A stretch of 54,787 nt of DNA, from NCBI GenBank assembly GCA_003427395.1, contig BFEA01000119.1, positions 270,449 to 325,235 on the forward strand. The letters are read 5' to 3'. This DNA comes from Chara braunii. Taxonomy: Eukaryota > Streptophyta > Charophyceae > Charales > Characeae. The first letter of the stretch is position 1. Each line of letters opens with the position of its first letter. Under the pieces are notes generated by a model, which was not told the origin of the DNA, searched no databases, and saw only the letters and a list, made by a program, of their open reading frames with translations. The position numbers were made by a program, and so were the translations under genes. Positions 1-10,494 of this stretch are shown here, piece after piece.

Positions 1-235
1 TACCTGCACACAACAAGTGAATGTATCCGTCCATAGGCCTGGGTACGGTACCTTTGACTCTACAGTTGTCTTTGACTGTTGAATTTCCCTTGTGCTGCGT
101 TTGGTCACACAGCCTCCTCGACAGACTCAGGCTGGGCATGTCTCGGTCACATAGCCCAGCACAGACAACTGAGTCTGTGTCTTACCGGGGGCAAAGTTCT
201 GAGCCCCGGTCTGCTGTTGAACAGGGTTACTGCAA
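1..235. repeat. Non-gypsy flank of element A, partly repeated at 7095-7170
   Basis: Sequence upstream of the truncated gypsy body. Its first ~80 bases resemble 7095-7170: both carry a tacctgc-cacaacaag core and then TTGAC-rich stretches (TTTGAC, GTTGAC-like). The junction with recognisable protease coding sequence is near 235, where alignment to the protease-linker of element A2 begins. No gene is seen. It may be a piece of another LTR; the identity is unknown. Confidence 0.45.
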
Positions 236-237
236 TA

Positions 238-636
238 ATTGCAGATCTTGAAATAAACAAAGTAAGAGTAGGAGGTATGGTAGACAGTGGGTCTACACGC
301 AGTTACATTAGTAAGAAAGGGTTGCAAAAACTGCGCCTTGGGCTTAAGGTTAAGAGATTGAATGAGCCCATTGTAAGCAAGTTAGCTAACAGTAGTGAAG
401 TCGTCATGGATCGGTACATCGAGGGGGTCCAAGCATACTTTCGGCTCGAGGCAGAGGGGAAGGTGGAACGTGTTCTCCACTCTCTGACCTTCTTGGTGGA
501 AGATAGCTTGCCCTTTGATGTGTTGTTAGGCATGGATTGGGGTGAGGCTGCGAATGCGAATCTAAATCTAAGGGACCACGAGTGTTGGCTCCCCAGTCCG
601 CAAGGAGGCAAAAAGAAAATTCGTCTTTGTCATTAA
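238..636 (+). pseudogene. pol: Retroviral-type aspartic protease domain (element A)
   Basis: Pepsin-like retrotransposon protease that would process the polyprotein. The active-site triad DSG is encoded at 283-291 in the context DSGSTRSYIS, and the C-terminal LLGMDWG motif lies near 525-543. The frame is open from position 79, but the part before about 238 is unrelated flanking sequence, so the ATG at 79 is not a real start. It ends at a TAA (634-636) where relatives continue into RT. Fragment of a polyprotein, not a free gene. Confidence 0.85.
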
Positions 637-696
637 TCAGGAAAAGAAAGCAGCCTAGCTGATTGTTGCATAAGTGCCCCAGCGTTCGCTCGCCAT

Positions 697-2007
697 GTGA
701 AAAGATATAGCTTGTATGATCAAGTCTTTGTTGCATATGTGCGCCCAGTAAAGGAGGGGGAAAGTAAGGAAGAGGTTAAGTCCCAAGAGATTGAAAGAAT
801 ACTGAAGGAGTTCGCAGATGTGGCTGAAGCCCCAAGTGGTGTGGTAGAAAAAACAATTAAGCACCGCATTGACGTTGTTCAAGGGAGTTCACCTCCCAAG
901 AGGCCAATCTATCGAATGTCACCCAAAGAACTGGACGAACTGCGAACCCAGCTCGATGAGTTGCTGAAGAATGGATGGATAAGACCTAGTTCCTCGCCCT
1001 ATGGTGCGCCTGTGCTTTTTGTACCCAAGAAGGATGGCGGCGTTCGCATATGCACAGATTGTAGGAGATTGAATGATATAACGGTGAAAAATGCAGAACC
1101 ATTACCGCGAATAGATGAGTTGCTGGATCAGATTGATTTGAAATCCGACTACCATCAGATTGAGGTGGAACCAGAGGACCAATATAAGATTGCCTTCAGG
1201 ACAAGGTATGGGCACTATGAGTTCATAGTCTTGCCCTTTGGTCTAACAAATGCCCCTGCCACTTTCCAAAGAAGGATGAACGAACTTTTTTGTGAATGGC
1301 TTGATAAATTCGTTGTTATTTATTTGGACGATATTTTGATTTTTAGCAAAGATGAAAAAGAACATATTGACCACCTTCGACTTGTGCTAAATAAGTTGCA
1401 AAAAGCAAAACTCAAGTTAAACCCAAAGAAGTGTGAATGGGCCACGCGTCAGGTTTTGTACTTGGGCCATGTGATTGATGGAGATGGGGTCAAACCAGAA
1501 GATGCAAAAATAGCAGCAATCAGAGATTGGCCGAACCCTCGCACTTTGACTGAGTTGCGGTCATTCCTTGGGTTAGCCAACTACTATCGGAAGTTCGTAA
1601 GACACTTAACGATAATAGCTGCTCCCCTTCATAGGTTACTCAAGAAAGAGACAATTTGGAAGTGGGATTCAGATTGCATGATGTCGTTCAAGCATCTGAA
1701 AAAGTGTTTAATCAACTACCCGATTTTAAAGGTAGGAGACCCTTCATTACCTTTCTTTGTCACAACCGACGCTAGTCAATATGGTATAGGTACTGTACTC
1801 CAGCAAGATGATGGACATGGCTACAGACTTGTGGAGTTTATGTCTTGTCGATTGCCTAATGAGAAAGTGGCCGCTTCGACAATGAGAGAGAATTGTATGC
1901 TCTTCGTGAGACTCTCAATCATTGGCGACACTATCTTTTGGGAAGGCATTTTAAGGTGTACTCCGACCATGAAACACTTCGCTGGCTCAAAACGCAAGCT
2001 CGAATGA
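697..2007 (+). pseudogene. pol: Reverse transcriptase plus N-terminal RNase H (element A)
   Basis: RNA-dependent DNA polymerase of the Ty3/gypsy type. Visible blocks in order: PIYRMSPKEL, the [20 protein letters not shown] block, IDLKS with the first catalytic Asp, LPFGLTNAPATFQ, and the YLDD catalytic motif at 1321-1332. About nine residues normally found before IDLKS (the QGCKYFSK stretch seen in B and D) are absent near 1129, and the following Gly is Asp. RNase H starts near 1741 (TTDASQYGIG), but the frame is lost near 1885, after which the tail of this ORF is out of frame. No ATG opens the ORF. Inactive copy. Confidence 0.85.
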
Positions 2008-2294
2008 CACCTACGTTAACAAGATGGGCTGCTGAAATTGACCTATTTGATTTTGAGCTAAAGCCAGTAAAGGGTAAGTACAATGTTGTTGCTGATGCAC
2101 TAAGTCGTAGATCTTACTTTTTCAGTGCCATCGTGACATATCTAGATGTTGGTGCCGATTTACAAGAGAAGATTAGGAACGCGTATCCCTCTGATCCTGT
2201 CTATGGCGTGATGATTAAACGTGTGAAGAAGCGCCAACTGAGTTTCTCAATCACAAGATTACTCAGGGTCTATTGTTTGAGAGGACTGATGTGA
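1893..2294 (+). pseudogene. pol: RNase H C-terminal half and linker (element A)
   Basis: Continues RNase H in a second frame: ALRETLNHWRHYLLG, YSDHETLRWLK, and the ADALSRR motif near 2090-2110 that closes gypsy RNase H. It overlaps the end of the preceding ORF, so a small indel near 1885-1895 separates the two frames. A second frame change near 2275 splits it from the integrase. Confidence 0.8.
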
Positions 2295-3004
2295 ATGATA
2301 GGCTATGCATACCGAATGTGGAAGAGATCAAGAGTATGATCTTAGGGGAATGTCACGATACCGAAGGCCATTTTGGGTGGAAGAAGACTTATGGGACCCT
2401 TTTGCGTTCCTATATCTGGCCTCGAATGAAACCTGATTGCATTGCTTATGTGCAAGGTTGCCAAGTGTGCCAACGAAACAAGAGCACTACGCAATCTCCC
2501 CTTGGTTTGCTCAAGCCTTTGCCTATCCCAACAGGACCCGGAGACTCTGTGTCTACAGATTTCATGGACACTAAGGTGAAGAGGAAAAATGGGAAAACGC
2601 AAGTGATGGTAATNGTTGATAGATTTACTAAGTATGCTGTCTTTGTAGCTTTACCTTNGGAAGCAAAGACTGANNTAGTANTNCNGGAGTTCTTTAACCA
2701 CTGGGTGAAAGACTTTGGACATCCCTTGACTATTGTAAGTGACAGAGATACAAGGTTCACGAGTGAACAATGGCAGCAACTAATGAATGTCTATGGTTCT
2801 AAGCTGACTATGTCACCTGGTAGACATCCCGAGACTAACGGCCAGACTGAGCAAATGAACAAGATCTTGCAGCAGACATTGCGCATGTATATTCGTCCCG
2901 ACCAGATCGATTGGGATGAACATTTGCCTAAGGTTGCTAGTGCCTACAATAACTCTGTACACTTGTCTACATGTAAGACTCTTATGGAGTTACATTTGGG
3001 ATGA
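2273..3004 (+). pseudogene. pol: Integrase: zinc-binding and catalytic core (element A)
   Basis: DDE integrase that would insert element cDNA. The HHCC zinc domain is visible (HDTEGHFG and CQVCQRNK), then the core with Asp in STDFMD, Asp in SDRDTRF and Glu in NGQTEQMN, so all three catalytic residues are kept. Five or six N bases (2614-2690) leave some residues undefined. The frame ends at the TGA at 3002-3004, where relatives continue towards the C-terminal domain. Confidence 0.85.
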
Positions 3005-3139
3005 AAACCACGTAGACCGATTGACCGCCTGAACCCAGATCAAGTGCATGAGCTTCCACCAGGGACAAGTGAATTCGCAATCCAATATCAGAAAGATATT
3101 GAAAAGGTAAAATAGAATATAATCAAAGCACAACATCAA

Positions 3140-3646
3140 ATGATTGAACAGGCGAATAAGCACAGACGACTATCTCAATTTGCTGTAGGAGATTTGGTTT
3201 GGGTGAAGTCTAGGGAATTCACTCCTGAAGAGAACATTTCTCAAAAACTTCTACCCGCCTACAGAGGACCTTGGCAGGTCTTAGATGTGATTGGAGATGT
3301 AGATGGTCCCTCGTATGTCATTGAGATTCCTCCTCATCTACGTACATATCCAGTGTTCCATGCATCCAAGCTCTTACCTTGTGTAACGAATGAGCTATTT
3401 CCAAATCGCAGATCAGCGATACCTCCAAGTATGAATGGAAAATATGACGTGGACAAGATTATTGCAGAAAGTACCTTTCACACTGGTCGTAGAGGCAGAC
3501 CACAGCGTCAATATAAGGTCAGACTTGCATACCAGAATCCCAGTGAAGATCGCTGGTTTACAAGAGAAGAGTTATTGGATTTTGCACCTCATATTGTGTC
3601 TGCATATGAGAAAGCAAAGAAAGGAGTCAACATCATTGATAGATAA
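3140..3646 (+). pseudogene. pol: Integrase C-terminal region with chromodomain (element A)
   Basis: The GDLVWVKS and LLPAYRGPW blocks form the GPY/F-like integrase C-terminus, followed by FHASKLLP and a chromodomain-like tail with RRGRPQRQYKVRLAYQ and EDRWFTREELL. Chromodomains of this class steer integration to marked chromatin. It ends naturally at the TAA at 3644-3646. A stop-containing stretch at 3002-3139 separates it from the catalytic core. Confidence 0.8.
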
Positions 3647-3685
3647 ATGATTTCTCAGAGGACCTCTAAACTAGGCCGCCGAGAG

Positions 3686-4810
3686 TAAAAGGGCCTTTAC
3701 CCGATTCAGGTCTTGTAAAAGTAAAGCGGCGTGAAGGGGTACCTCGCCAGGACCCAGGAAACGTGAAAGCAGATCAAAAGTCAAGTTCTCTGATCAAAGG
3801 GCACATCTAAACTAAAGCAAGAAGTCAGTGCTAAAGGTCATTGCAGAAGGACATACCTGTTCGCCAGGGCTTGCACATGTCATATCTGTTTAGATAGGGA
3901 TGTGTCTGTACGTGCAGTCAGTGTGTCTGTTCGTGCAAGAGGAGAGTGTCTATTCACGCAATATAGATGTCTGTTCAGGCAGTAAGTGTGTCTGTTCGTC
4001 CAAAATTGTGTCTATTCGAAAGTAAGTCAATAAACAGAGTCCCAGTTCTGGTCTAAGTCTGAGAGACCGTCCAGATCCAGACGTCCAAATCCAGAATCTA
4101 CGCCGAAGGGCCTCAGCAGCAGCAGACCTCATTGGGACAGTACTGGGACACATGCAATGCAGGGTCTGGAACACAGGAAGGCCTGAATGAGCCAATGCAG
4201 GCCCAATGTGAGGAGGCCAGCGCTATAAAGGAAGCGGCCAGCCTCATTCAACGCCAGATCTCTACTGGCATTCTGCGCGTGGAAGTGCTGAAGCACTTGT
4301 GCGCCAACCAGGAGGAGCAACGCTGGAGGATGAAAATGCGCTAGACAAGGGAAGAAGGCTGGGCGCTGGAGATAGAAGCAGCCATGGCTGCCCAGCAAGT
4401 TAGTAATAGATTAGAGGGTTAGTAGTAGTCTTCTATGAGTGGCATTCATAGTAGATCCTTGAGAGGAGAGGGTGTACATGCGTAGTAGGGAGAAGGAGCT
4501 GAGACCGAGAGTGTGCAAGAAAGGTTTGGCTATGGTGATTACTTACCTGAGTTGGATATGATCTGCAGAGGTGGCGCTGATGTAGTAGTCACGTTGATGA
4601 GTTGGATGAGAGATTCGTATTGTGCTGATAAGCGCTTGAACTCAGGGAACTATGACACTCTTTGTAATCATAGTTTTGATAATATAAGTTGCGCAACTTG
4701 GTTCTCTTCTTACCTCTTTGTCAAGTGTGTGAAGTTTTCCATTTATTGTGTATGGTGATGGTGCATGCTGTGAACACTCTTGCGTGAGTTGGTCTTCAGG
4801 ACCCATGCAA
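3686..4810 (+). repeat. Probable 3' LTR of element A (outer end not defined)
   Basis: Directly downstream of the pol end, where an LTR is expected. It contains a TATA-like box at 4224-4230 and, at 3870-4015, an imperfect direct repetition of a TGTCTGTTCGTGCA-like phrase. No 5' LTR is available for comparison, so the ends are estimates. No gene is supported; short ORFs here have no recognisable domain. Confidence 0.4.
4224..4230 (+). promoter_or_regulatory. TATA-like box in the probable LTR of element A
   Basis: TATAAAG in a GC-richer context. The position within the putative LTR is comparable to the TATAAAT boxes of elements B, C and D. Predicted from sequence only. Confidence 0.35.
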
Positions 4811-4879
4811 CATAGTCTGCCATGAGGGTGAAAAGGATCATAGCGCCGAAAGAAAAATAAAAAAATAACCTACACTGAT

Positions 4880-5000
4880 GCACTGGGGGCGCCCGGTGGC
4901 CAACCGGGCGTGACAACCGGCCAAGCGGCCCGCCCCCCCCCCCGAGCGACGACCAGGCCGCCGGGGGGCCCGGGGACCAGCCTAGAAAAATTGCAGTTCT
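4880..5000. other. GC-rich hairpin-forming stretch
   Basis: A GC-rich island in otherwise mixed sequence, including a perfect 8-bp stem (CGCCCGGT / ACCGGGCG) around 4889-4909 and a C-run near 4932. No coding potential. Similar GC-rich palindromes occur at 6190-6275. Confidence 0.5.
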
Positions 5001-5009
5001 CAGGGGGGC

Positions 5010-6038
5010 TGTACACTAAGTGTTCGACTTTGTAGTTTGTTTTCTTGTTTCGAGCCTTGCGGACTTGATCCCGTGACCTGTAACTTGTATGTTTTATTTG
5101 TTAGTTTTGAGACCTATTGGGCTTGACCCCTAGATCTGTGACTAGCAATCCCTATGTGGCAGTCTTAGGCCATTCGGCCTTTTCCTTTTGCCTTGACAGG
5201 GGTTTGGGTCCCCTTTTCCCTAGTATCTGGGTAGATACAGATGAGCCTTGGGTTGCTGTTTTGGGAGTTCGCCTAGGTCTAGTCTGTGAGTAGAAGTAGC
5301 TCGTAGGAAACTGGTTTTGGGATCTTTTCACATTTTCACATTTTCGTTGGTCGGGGAAACTCTGCCCATCCGTTGTTGGAGCGCTGCTGCGCTATTTTGG
5401 GCGAGGTCATCTTCTTTATCGAAGCCCAGCCACAGTTGGGGTTGGGAAACGATGTTGAAGACCGCACTGCTGCTACTTCGCAGCTCTGCATGAGAGCTTC
5501 CACAGAACTGTGTTTGGGCACACACACTTTCTACTTGGCAGACATATCTGTTGTTCCTCCTCACAAGGAACTTCATCTTCTTCGAAGTGCTGGATCTGTT
5601 GTCTCTCTTCAATAGGGCTGCACTGTCGTGCGGGCGCTGAGCTAGCGCTGCTATCATTGGGGTTGCTGGTTCAGATAGGCAAGTAGTGACAGCTGTGGGG
5701 TTACTGCTGCTATGGGCAGCCATAGCCAGGGGTATGAGGTGGTGAGGAGGAAGAAGAAGACATCTGCAAACTTCGTTGAACACTTCTTTTCGGTTGTTCG
5801 GGGTTGTTGTAAACACAGTTGTGATTCTTGGAACAAGTACTCCGGATTGATTGGAGGAGGACAAGGGATTGTAGAATTGAAATCTGTTTTTCAATTATGT
5901 GTATTTCGAGCTTCTGCTGTGCATATCTTCTCTTGGGTTTTGTCTGGATTTGCCTCCTTCGAGTCTGTTCTGCAATTGCATGCGTGAATGGGAATGTGTG
6001 AATTCGTTGTCGATTGAAGCTCAATCACGTACATAACA
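5010..6038 (+). repeat. Probable LTR (TGT...ACA), about 1.03 kb
   Basis: The right end ACA at 6036-6038 is followed, after two bases, by TGGTATCGGAGC, the same primer-binding sequence that follows the LTR of C. The left end is proposed at the TGTACAC at 5010, because it directly follows a purine-rich tract (CAGGGGGGC). Having a PPT-like tract on the left and a PBS on the right is unusual for one LTR and could reflect a tandem arrangement or chance. No partner LTR is in the window. The family (Ty1/copia or gypsy) is unknown. Confidence 0.45.
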
Positions 6039-6040
6039 GT

Positions 6041-6052
6041 TGGTATCGGAGC
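6041..6052 (+). other. Primer-binding site, initiator Met tRNA type
   Basis: TGGTATCGGAGC, close to the plant iMet PBS TGGTATCAGAGC with one change, and identical to the sites in C and D. It marks the right border of the LTR ending at 6038. The expected gag does not follow, so the element is truncated. Confidence 0.65.
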
Positions 6053-7094
6053 TGCGACCGTGTGCAACTGACGAGCAACTGAGTGGTGATTGAAGTAGGG
6101 ACTTGTTGTCCGCTTTCTTCAACAGACGTTGTTGGTGAGAGGTGGCCGAAGGTAGTGTGCAAGGGGAGAATTACTACTATCAGGGTTGCCAGGCCGAATG
6201 TACGGAGGCCCCTAAGCTCACCCCCGACCGTTCGGGCCTTCGGGTCCCCGTACGGGGCCCGAACCCGAAGGGGTTAGGACCCCTCAAAAAAATATTTTGG
6301 CACCATAATATTATTATTTTTTTCTGAATGTTGTCAACAATGCAAGCCCAAATGAATATCTACCTGTTGATGATTATCAATGATCATAATCGCGTCCAGA
6401 TAGAATGAGATGGGAGAATCATACACAGACGAAGGTGAGAGGAGGGCGATTAGACCTAGAATAAGAAAAAAAGATAAATGCCCACTTCTGCTTCAGGCTC
6501 CCTCCTCGATCACCACCTCAAATAATCAATAGTCTAAACGCACATCCGAAGTTCTATTACGATGTGCCACGTGGCAGGACGATCAGTCCCTCATCAACGT
6601 ATTAGAGCAATGTCGACCTCAAGATAACCAGGTACGTGTCCAGGACTGCCCCACAGTCATGATCTCCTCCCGAGTGACGATGAATCAGAACAACAATGCC
6701 AGTCACGTAGCCCAGCCACGTCAGCAACAGTACACATGGCAGCGGCCACGTCAGCAGCGATGCGTGGCAGCTGCCACGTCAGCATGCCCTGAAGACAATA
6801 GCCAGCCAGCCACCATGCCGAGCCAGCAGCGCATCGCCGTAGTCACCCAAGTGCCAGCGCAAAGTCAGCGTCCAGCCAGCGTCGCAGTGTTGAGCCAGCG
6901 TCGTCGTCAACGCGTGAAGTCGGCATTGGCGCAAAAGACTGAATGAATGTCAAAGTCAATAGGTCAGCGCTTATGTAGCGTTGACGCGGGGTCTGGACCC
7001 CTGATGCTGCATCCCTCAGCTGTCAAGATCTCAATGCAAATGACGGCCCAGATTGGCCTGAAACCGAATTCCTTATGGCCTTGATGTTGTCTGG
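6053..7094. other. Non-coding stretch: palindrome and ACGT-core motifs
   Basis: No gene supported. A GC-rich palindromic block lies at 6190-6275 (core 6239-6263), then AT-rich DNA, then CCACGTCAGC three times (6716-6725, 6746-6755, 6773-6782). The 95-codon ORF at 6659-6946 is Gln/Ala/Arg-rich and is created by these repeats; I do not regard it as a gene. Confidence 0.5.
6239..6263. other. 25-bp near-perfect palindrome
   Basis: Centred on CCCCGTACGGGG, with TTCGGG/CCCGAA outer arms and a single mismatched pair. Could form a strong hairpin on either strand. Function unknown. Confidence 0.7.
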
Positions 7095-7146
7095 GTACCT
7101 GCGCACAACAAGCATATCCGACCAAAGGCCGGGGCGCAGTACCTTT

Positions 7147-7252
7147 GACCTGACAGTTGACTTAGACTTTTGACTTCCCACGGGTAGTGTGACCTGACAG
7201 TTGACTTAGACTTTTGACTTCCCACGGGTAGTGTGACCTGACATTTGACTTA
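7147..7252. repeat. 44-bp tandem repeat, about 2.4 copies, TTGAC-rich
   Basis: Units 7147-7190 and 7191-7234 are identical by eye; a partial third runs to 7252. Each unit contains several TTGAC cores, the core of plant WRKY W-boxes. It abuts the broken end of element A2. Confidence 0.85.
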
Positions 7253-7944
7253 GTAGCAAATCAACAGACTTTTGATTTCTTCTTGATGAGGAATACACAA
7301 TCTTTGTTCAGTTTGGTCTAATAAGAAAAACAAACCATCAATCACTCTACAGTTAGGAAGTAGAGATGGATCTTTCGCAAGGATATCGATGATAGGCTTC
7401 CAAATAGGATTAGTAGCATATCCGTGACAAATTTTATCTTTCAGATCGCTCCCAACGTCTAAGTAAGAGACAATAGTACCAAAGAAATCACAACGTCTGG
7501 ACAATGCATCTGCAACCACATTAGACTTACCTTTGATAATTTTCGATTCAAAATCAAAAGTATCAATGAATGCAGACCAACGTACTAGCTTATCAGAGAG
7601 TCCAGACTGTGTCTTTATCCACTTCAAAGTAGAGTGGTCTTAGTACACAGTGAAGTGCCTCCTAACAAGTAGTGCTTCCATGAGTCCAGCGCACAGACTA
7701 AAGCATATAGTTCCCTTCCATAGGTGGAGTTGGCGACCTTTTCTGATGGTAGTCGTGCAGACATAAACTCAATAGGTCTATAACCATTGCCATCGTTTTG
7801 TTGAAGGACTGAGCCAATTCCATACTGACTTGTATCAGTCGTAACGATGAAGGGAAGAGACGGTTCAAAAATTTTCAGAACGAGGTAGTGAGTCAACGCA
7901 TACTTTACCTTCTTGAAGGAGCACTCACAATCCTTGTCCCACAA
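7250..7944 (-). pseudogene. pol: RNase H and integrase start (element A2)
   Basis: Two overlapping frames meet near 7624-7627. The upstream one (7944-7624) carries FIVTTDTSQYGIGSVLQQ and YGRELYAL. The downstream one (7627-7250) carries ADALSRRCDFFG and ends at EEIKSLL, the start of the integrase zinc domain. The last codons before 7250 no longer match relatives, marking the breakpoint. Confidence 0.8.
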
Positions 7945-7953
7945 CCAGATAGT

Positions 7954-8715
7954 TCATTTCTTCAATAATCTTCTCATTGGTGCGGCAATCTGTGAGAAGT
8001 GCCTTACGAACTTCCTATAGTAGCTTGGCAAACCAACGAAAGATCGTAACCTAGTTACAGACTTAGGTCGTGGCCAATCTCTAATTGTTGATATTTTCTT
8101 TTCTTCGGGCCTTAGGCCCTCCTCGTTCACTATATGTCCAAGGTATAAGACTTCAGACTTAGCGAACTCCAACTTCTTTGGGTTCAGCTTGGACTTGTCT
8201 TCCCCCAACTTTCCTAATACGAAACGTAGGTGTTTTTCGTGATCTTCTAGTGTCTTACTGTACACTAGAATGTCGTCGAGATAGACAATAACGAATTGGT
8301 CCAACCATTGACGAAACAATTCATTCATGGATCTATGGAAGGTCGCTAGGGCGTTAGTAAGTCTGAAAGGCATAGCCACGAAATTGTAGTGACCATACCT
8401 AGTTCGGAACGCAGTCTTGTGTTGATCCGCGGGATCCACCTCGACCTGGTGGTATCCTGACTTTAGATCAATCTTACTAAAGAACTTGCAACCTTGCAAC
8501 TGGACCGACAAGTCGTCAATGCGTGGAAGTGGTTCGACGTTCTTAACAATGACGACATTCAAACGTCTATAGTCAATACAATGACGCAACTCACCTTTCC
8601 TTTTTGGGAACAAATAGGACAGAGGCACCATAAGGAGAGAGCTAGGGCGAATCCATCCTCTTTCGGTTGAGTCATGCAACTGCTTCTTAAGTTCCTCAAG
8701 TTCCCTATGAGACAT
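7954..8715 (-). pseudogene. pol: Reverse transcriptase (element A2)
   Basis: Good RT core: [36 protein letters not shown] (Gly to Arg in the usual FGLTNAP block), VYLDDILVYSK with the YLDD motif, and the LGHIV thumb block. The FVPKK block is altered to YLFPKRK, suggesting a small indel near 8620. The frame breaks at 7944-7954 before RNase H. Confidence 0.85.
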
Positions 8716-8790
8716 TCGGTAGATAGGGCCTTTGGGAATCTTACTACCAGGAATAATTTCAATTGTGTGCTTGATAGCACGTTCAGTTAT

Positions 8791-9084
8791 TCATGTTGGT
8801 TCAGTTTGCAGATCCTTATACTCCTCCAAGAGTTTCTCAATCAAAGGAGGATAGGAAGTAAAACATTCACCTACCTTCTTCACTAAGACCATCATTACTT
8901 CCTGTTCCAATTTCCTTTTTGAAACCATCGATCGAAATGCTGGGTAACTTATGCAACAGAAAGACAGACTAGAGTCAGAGCTAGACTTATGATACAGTTT
9001 GATTGATTTCAATTCAGAATGTGCATCCCTCAGTTGTACTATCTTCTCTTTGAAATTGATTCTGGGTTGGCTTCCTCGTGCCAA
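8791..9084 (-). pseudogene. pol: Protease end and protease-RT connector (element A2)
   Basis: Begins within the protease C-terminus; a GMDW-type motif can be read just upstream in another frame near 9075-9095. It continues through a charged linker to PLIEKLLEEYKDL, the segment preceding RT in relatives. Stops and frame changes separate it from RT. Confidence 0.65.
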
Positions 9085-9310
9085 TCCATACCAAAAATCA
9101 AATCAAAGAGTTTTTTTTTTCCACAAGGAAGGATACTTCGTGTAGAATCTTCTAACCTTCCTTGGTTCGAAAACGACACTCAACACGATCAGCACACTGC
9201 GAGATAGTGATCGTGCTTCTGTCAGCCAAAATAAACGTAATACGTCGAGACAAATCTTTCACTTTCATTCTGAGATGCAACTTGCGGATTGCTTTCTCGG
9301 ATATGTAGGA

Positions 9311-9706
9311 TCACGTCGATCCTGAGTCCAATAGTGCACCTACACGTGTATGTGATATCTTTAAATCCGCGATTAAGAACTCACCCTTAGACTTAGATTT
9401 CTTAGCCCACGAGCTTCGTAGTGCCAACAACTCGTTACCGAGCTCGTCAAGAGAGTCGTCCAGAGAGAGTGCATAAGACAAGTTCAAGGTGTTCCGGACG
9501 ATGGGCCAAAGAAGAACCATCCTCTGCCATGTGAGTCAAAGGGTTGAAAGGGTTAGTAGGCGCCTTACCTTCATCTACATCTAAACCCTTAGACTCAGTA
9601 GGAGCAGATGTTACTCCTACTCGCCGCTCGCTTTTGGGTTTCGGATTAACGGGCACCAAGCAATCACATGCTCTGCAGTGCCACACTTACTTGCTTGTCC
9701 ACACAC
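9311..9706 (-). pseudogene. gag: Gag zinc knuckle remnant and protease start (element A2)
   Basis: ADLKISHTRVGALLDSGST at 9311-9370 contains the protease active site. Upstream, around 9660-9706, a CCHC-like knuckle (CGTAEHVIAWC) is readable in another frame. The protease is cut by a stop at about 9308. Together these give the gag-to-protease join of a gypsy polyprotein, with only the tail of gag remaining. Confidence 0.65.
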
Positions 9707-9729
9707 AGGGGAAGGACCTTCTTTGCGTA

Positions 9730-10473
9730 CCGAGTGCTTCTCACTTGCGTACACGGCTTTTTGGCGAGTTCCACTATGCTCCCGCCATCGGACACTTTGA
9801 AGTCAATCGCACGATTGGCGGACTTCGCAAACGATTTTGTTGGCCCGACCTTCTCGGCGACATCACATGCTATTGCGAGTCATGCGAGGTTTGCCGACGC
9901 TGCAAATCCCGCAACCATCGTCCGTACGCCGAGTTGCGACCATTACCGGTCCCCTTGCGCCGAAGGGAAGCGATTGCCATTGACATTACCGGGCCGTTCC
10001 CCAAGCACAAGACCGGTGTGGATGGGATTCTCACGGTGGTCGACCGACTCACCAAGTTCGCCATGTTTTTGCCTTGCCGCTATCATGCCAAGGCACCGGA
10101 GTTGGTCGAAGTTTTTTACGCCGGTAGGATTCAAACCAAGGGTTACCCCAAGGAAATCTTCTGCAACCTCGACATTCGGTTCGTGTCCGATTTTTGGTTG
10201 GCGCTCATGAAACGATGGGGCTCATCTCTCAAGCCATGTTCGACTCACCACCCCCAAACCGATGGCCAAACGAAAAGAGCGCATCAGACCGCACAGGTTC
10301 TCCTTCGCACTCTTATCCGTCCCGACCAAAAGGATTGGGTTGAGCGGCTACTGGATGTCGAGTTGGCATACAACTCGTCCATCCACTCGGCTATCGAGAC
10401 GTCGCCCTTCGAGTTCGAGCACGGCTCACCGGTCACTTCTCCGTCGAACACACTCATTCCACGAACGGCCTAG
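9730..10473 (+). pseudogene. pol: Integrase core (element E), catalytic Glu replaced by Lys
   Basis: The HHCC zinc domain (HYAPAIGH and CESCEVC) and core are visible, with Asp in IDITGPFP and Asp in CNLDIRF. The third catalytic residue, Glu in the GQTER motif, is Lys (codon 10273-10275, AAA). The open frame extends left to 9544, but residues before about 9700 are antisense sequence of A2, so the first 50 codons are a chimera. The frame ends at the TAG at 10471. Confidence 0.85.
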
Positions 10474-10494
10474 AGCGACGGCCATCTTCTTTTC

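Larger units (their letters stand above)
236..3690 (+). mobile_element. Element A: 5'-truncated Ty3/gypsy chromovirus-type retrotransposon body
   Basis: The order is protease, reverse transcriptase, RNase H, integrase, chromodomain, as in Ty3/gypsy (Metaviridae) elements. Gag, the 5' LTR and the primer-binding site are missing. The coding region is broken between protease and RT (stop at 634-636), inside RNase H, before integrase and after 3001, and it contains several ambiguous bases (2614-2690). A purine-containing stretch near 3678-3688 is where the polypurine tract would be. Related to A2, and more distantly to B, C and D, by protein similarity visible by eye. Non-functional. Confidence 0.9.
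7256..9706 (-). mobile_element. Element A2: decayed Ty3/gypsy fragment, minus strand
   Basis: On the minus strand the order is gag zinc knuckle remnant, protease, RT, RNase H, and the very start of integrase. It is cut at the left near 7256, inside the integrase zinc domain (EEIKSLL), and at the right near 9700, where it meets element E head-to-head. No LTR remains. The protein sequence is closest by eye to element A. Several frameshifts make it non-functional. Confidence 0.85.

Noticed and set aside
636-697. Programmed frameshift or readthrough between protease and RT in element A
   Set aside because: In D, protease and RT are in one open frame, and A has a stop plus lost sequence here; decay explains it better.
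6659-6946. 95-codon Gln/Ala-rich ORF
   Set aside because: Arises from repeated CCACGTCAGC-type motifs; no domain and no related frame elsewhere in the window.
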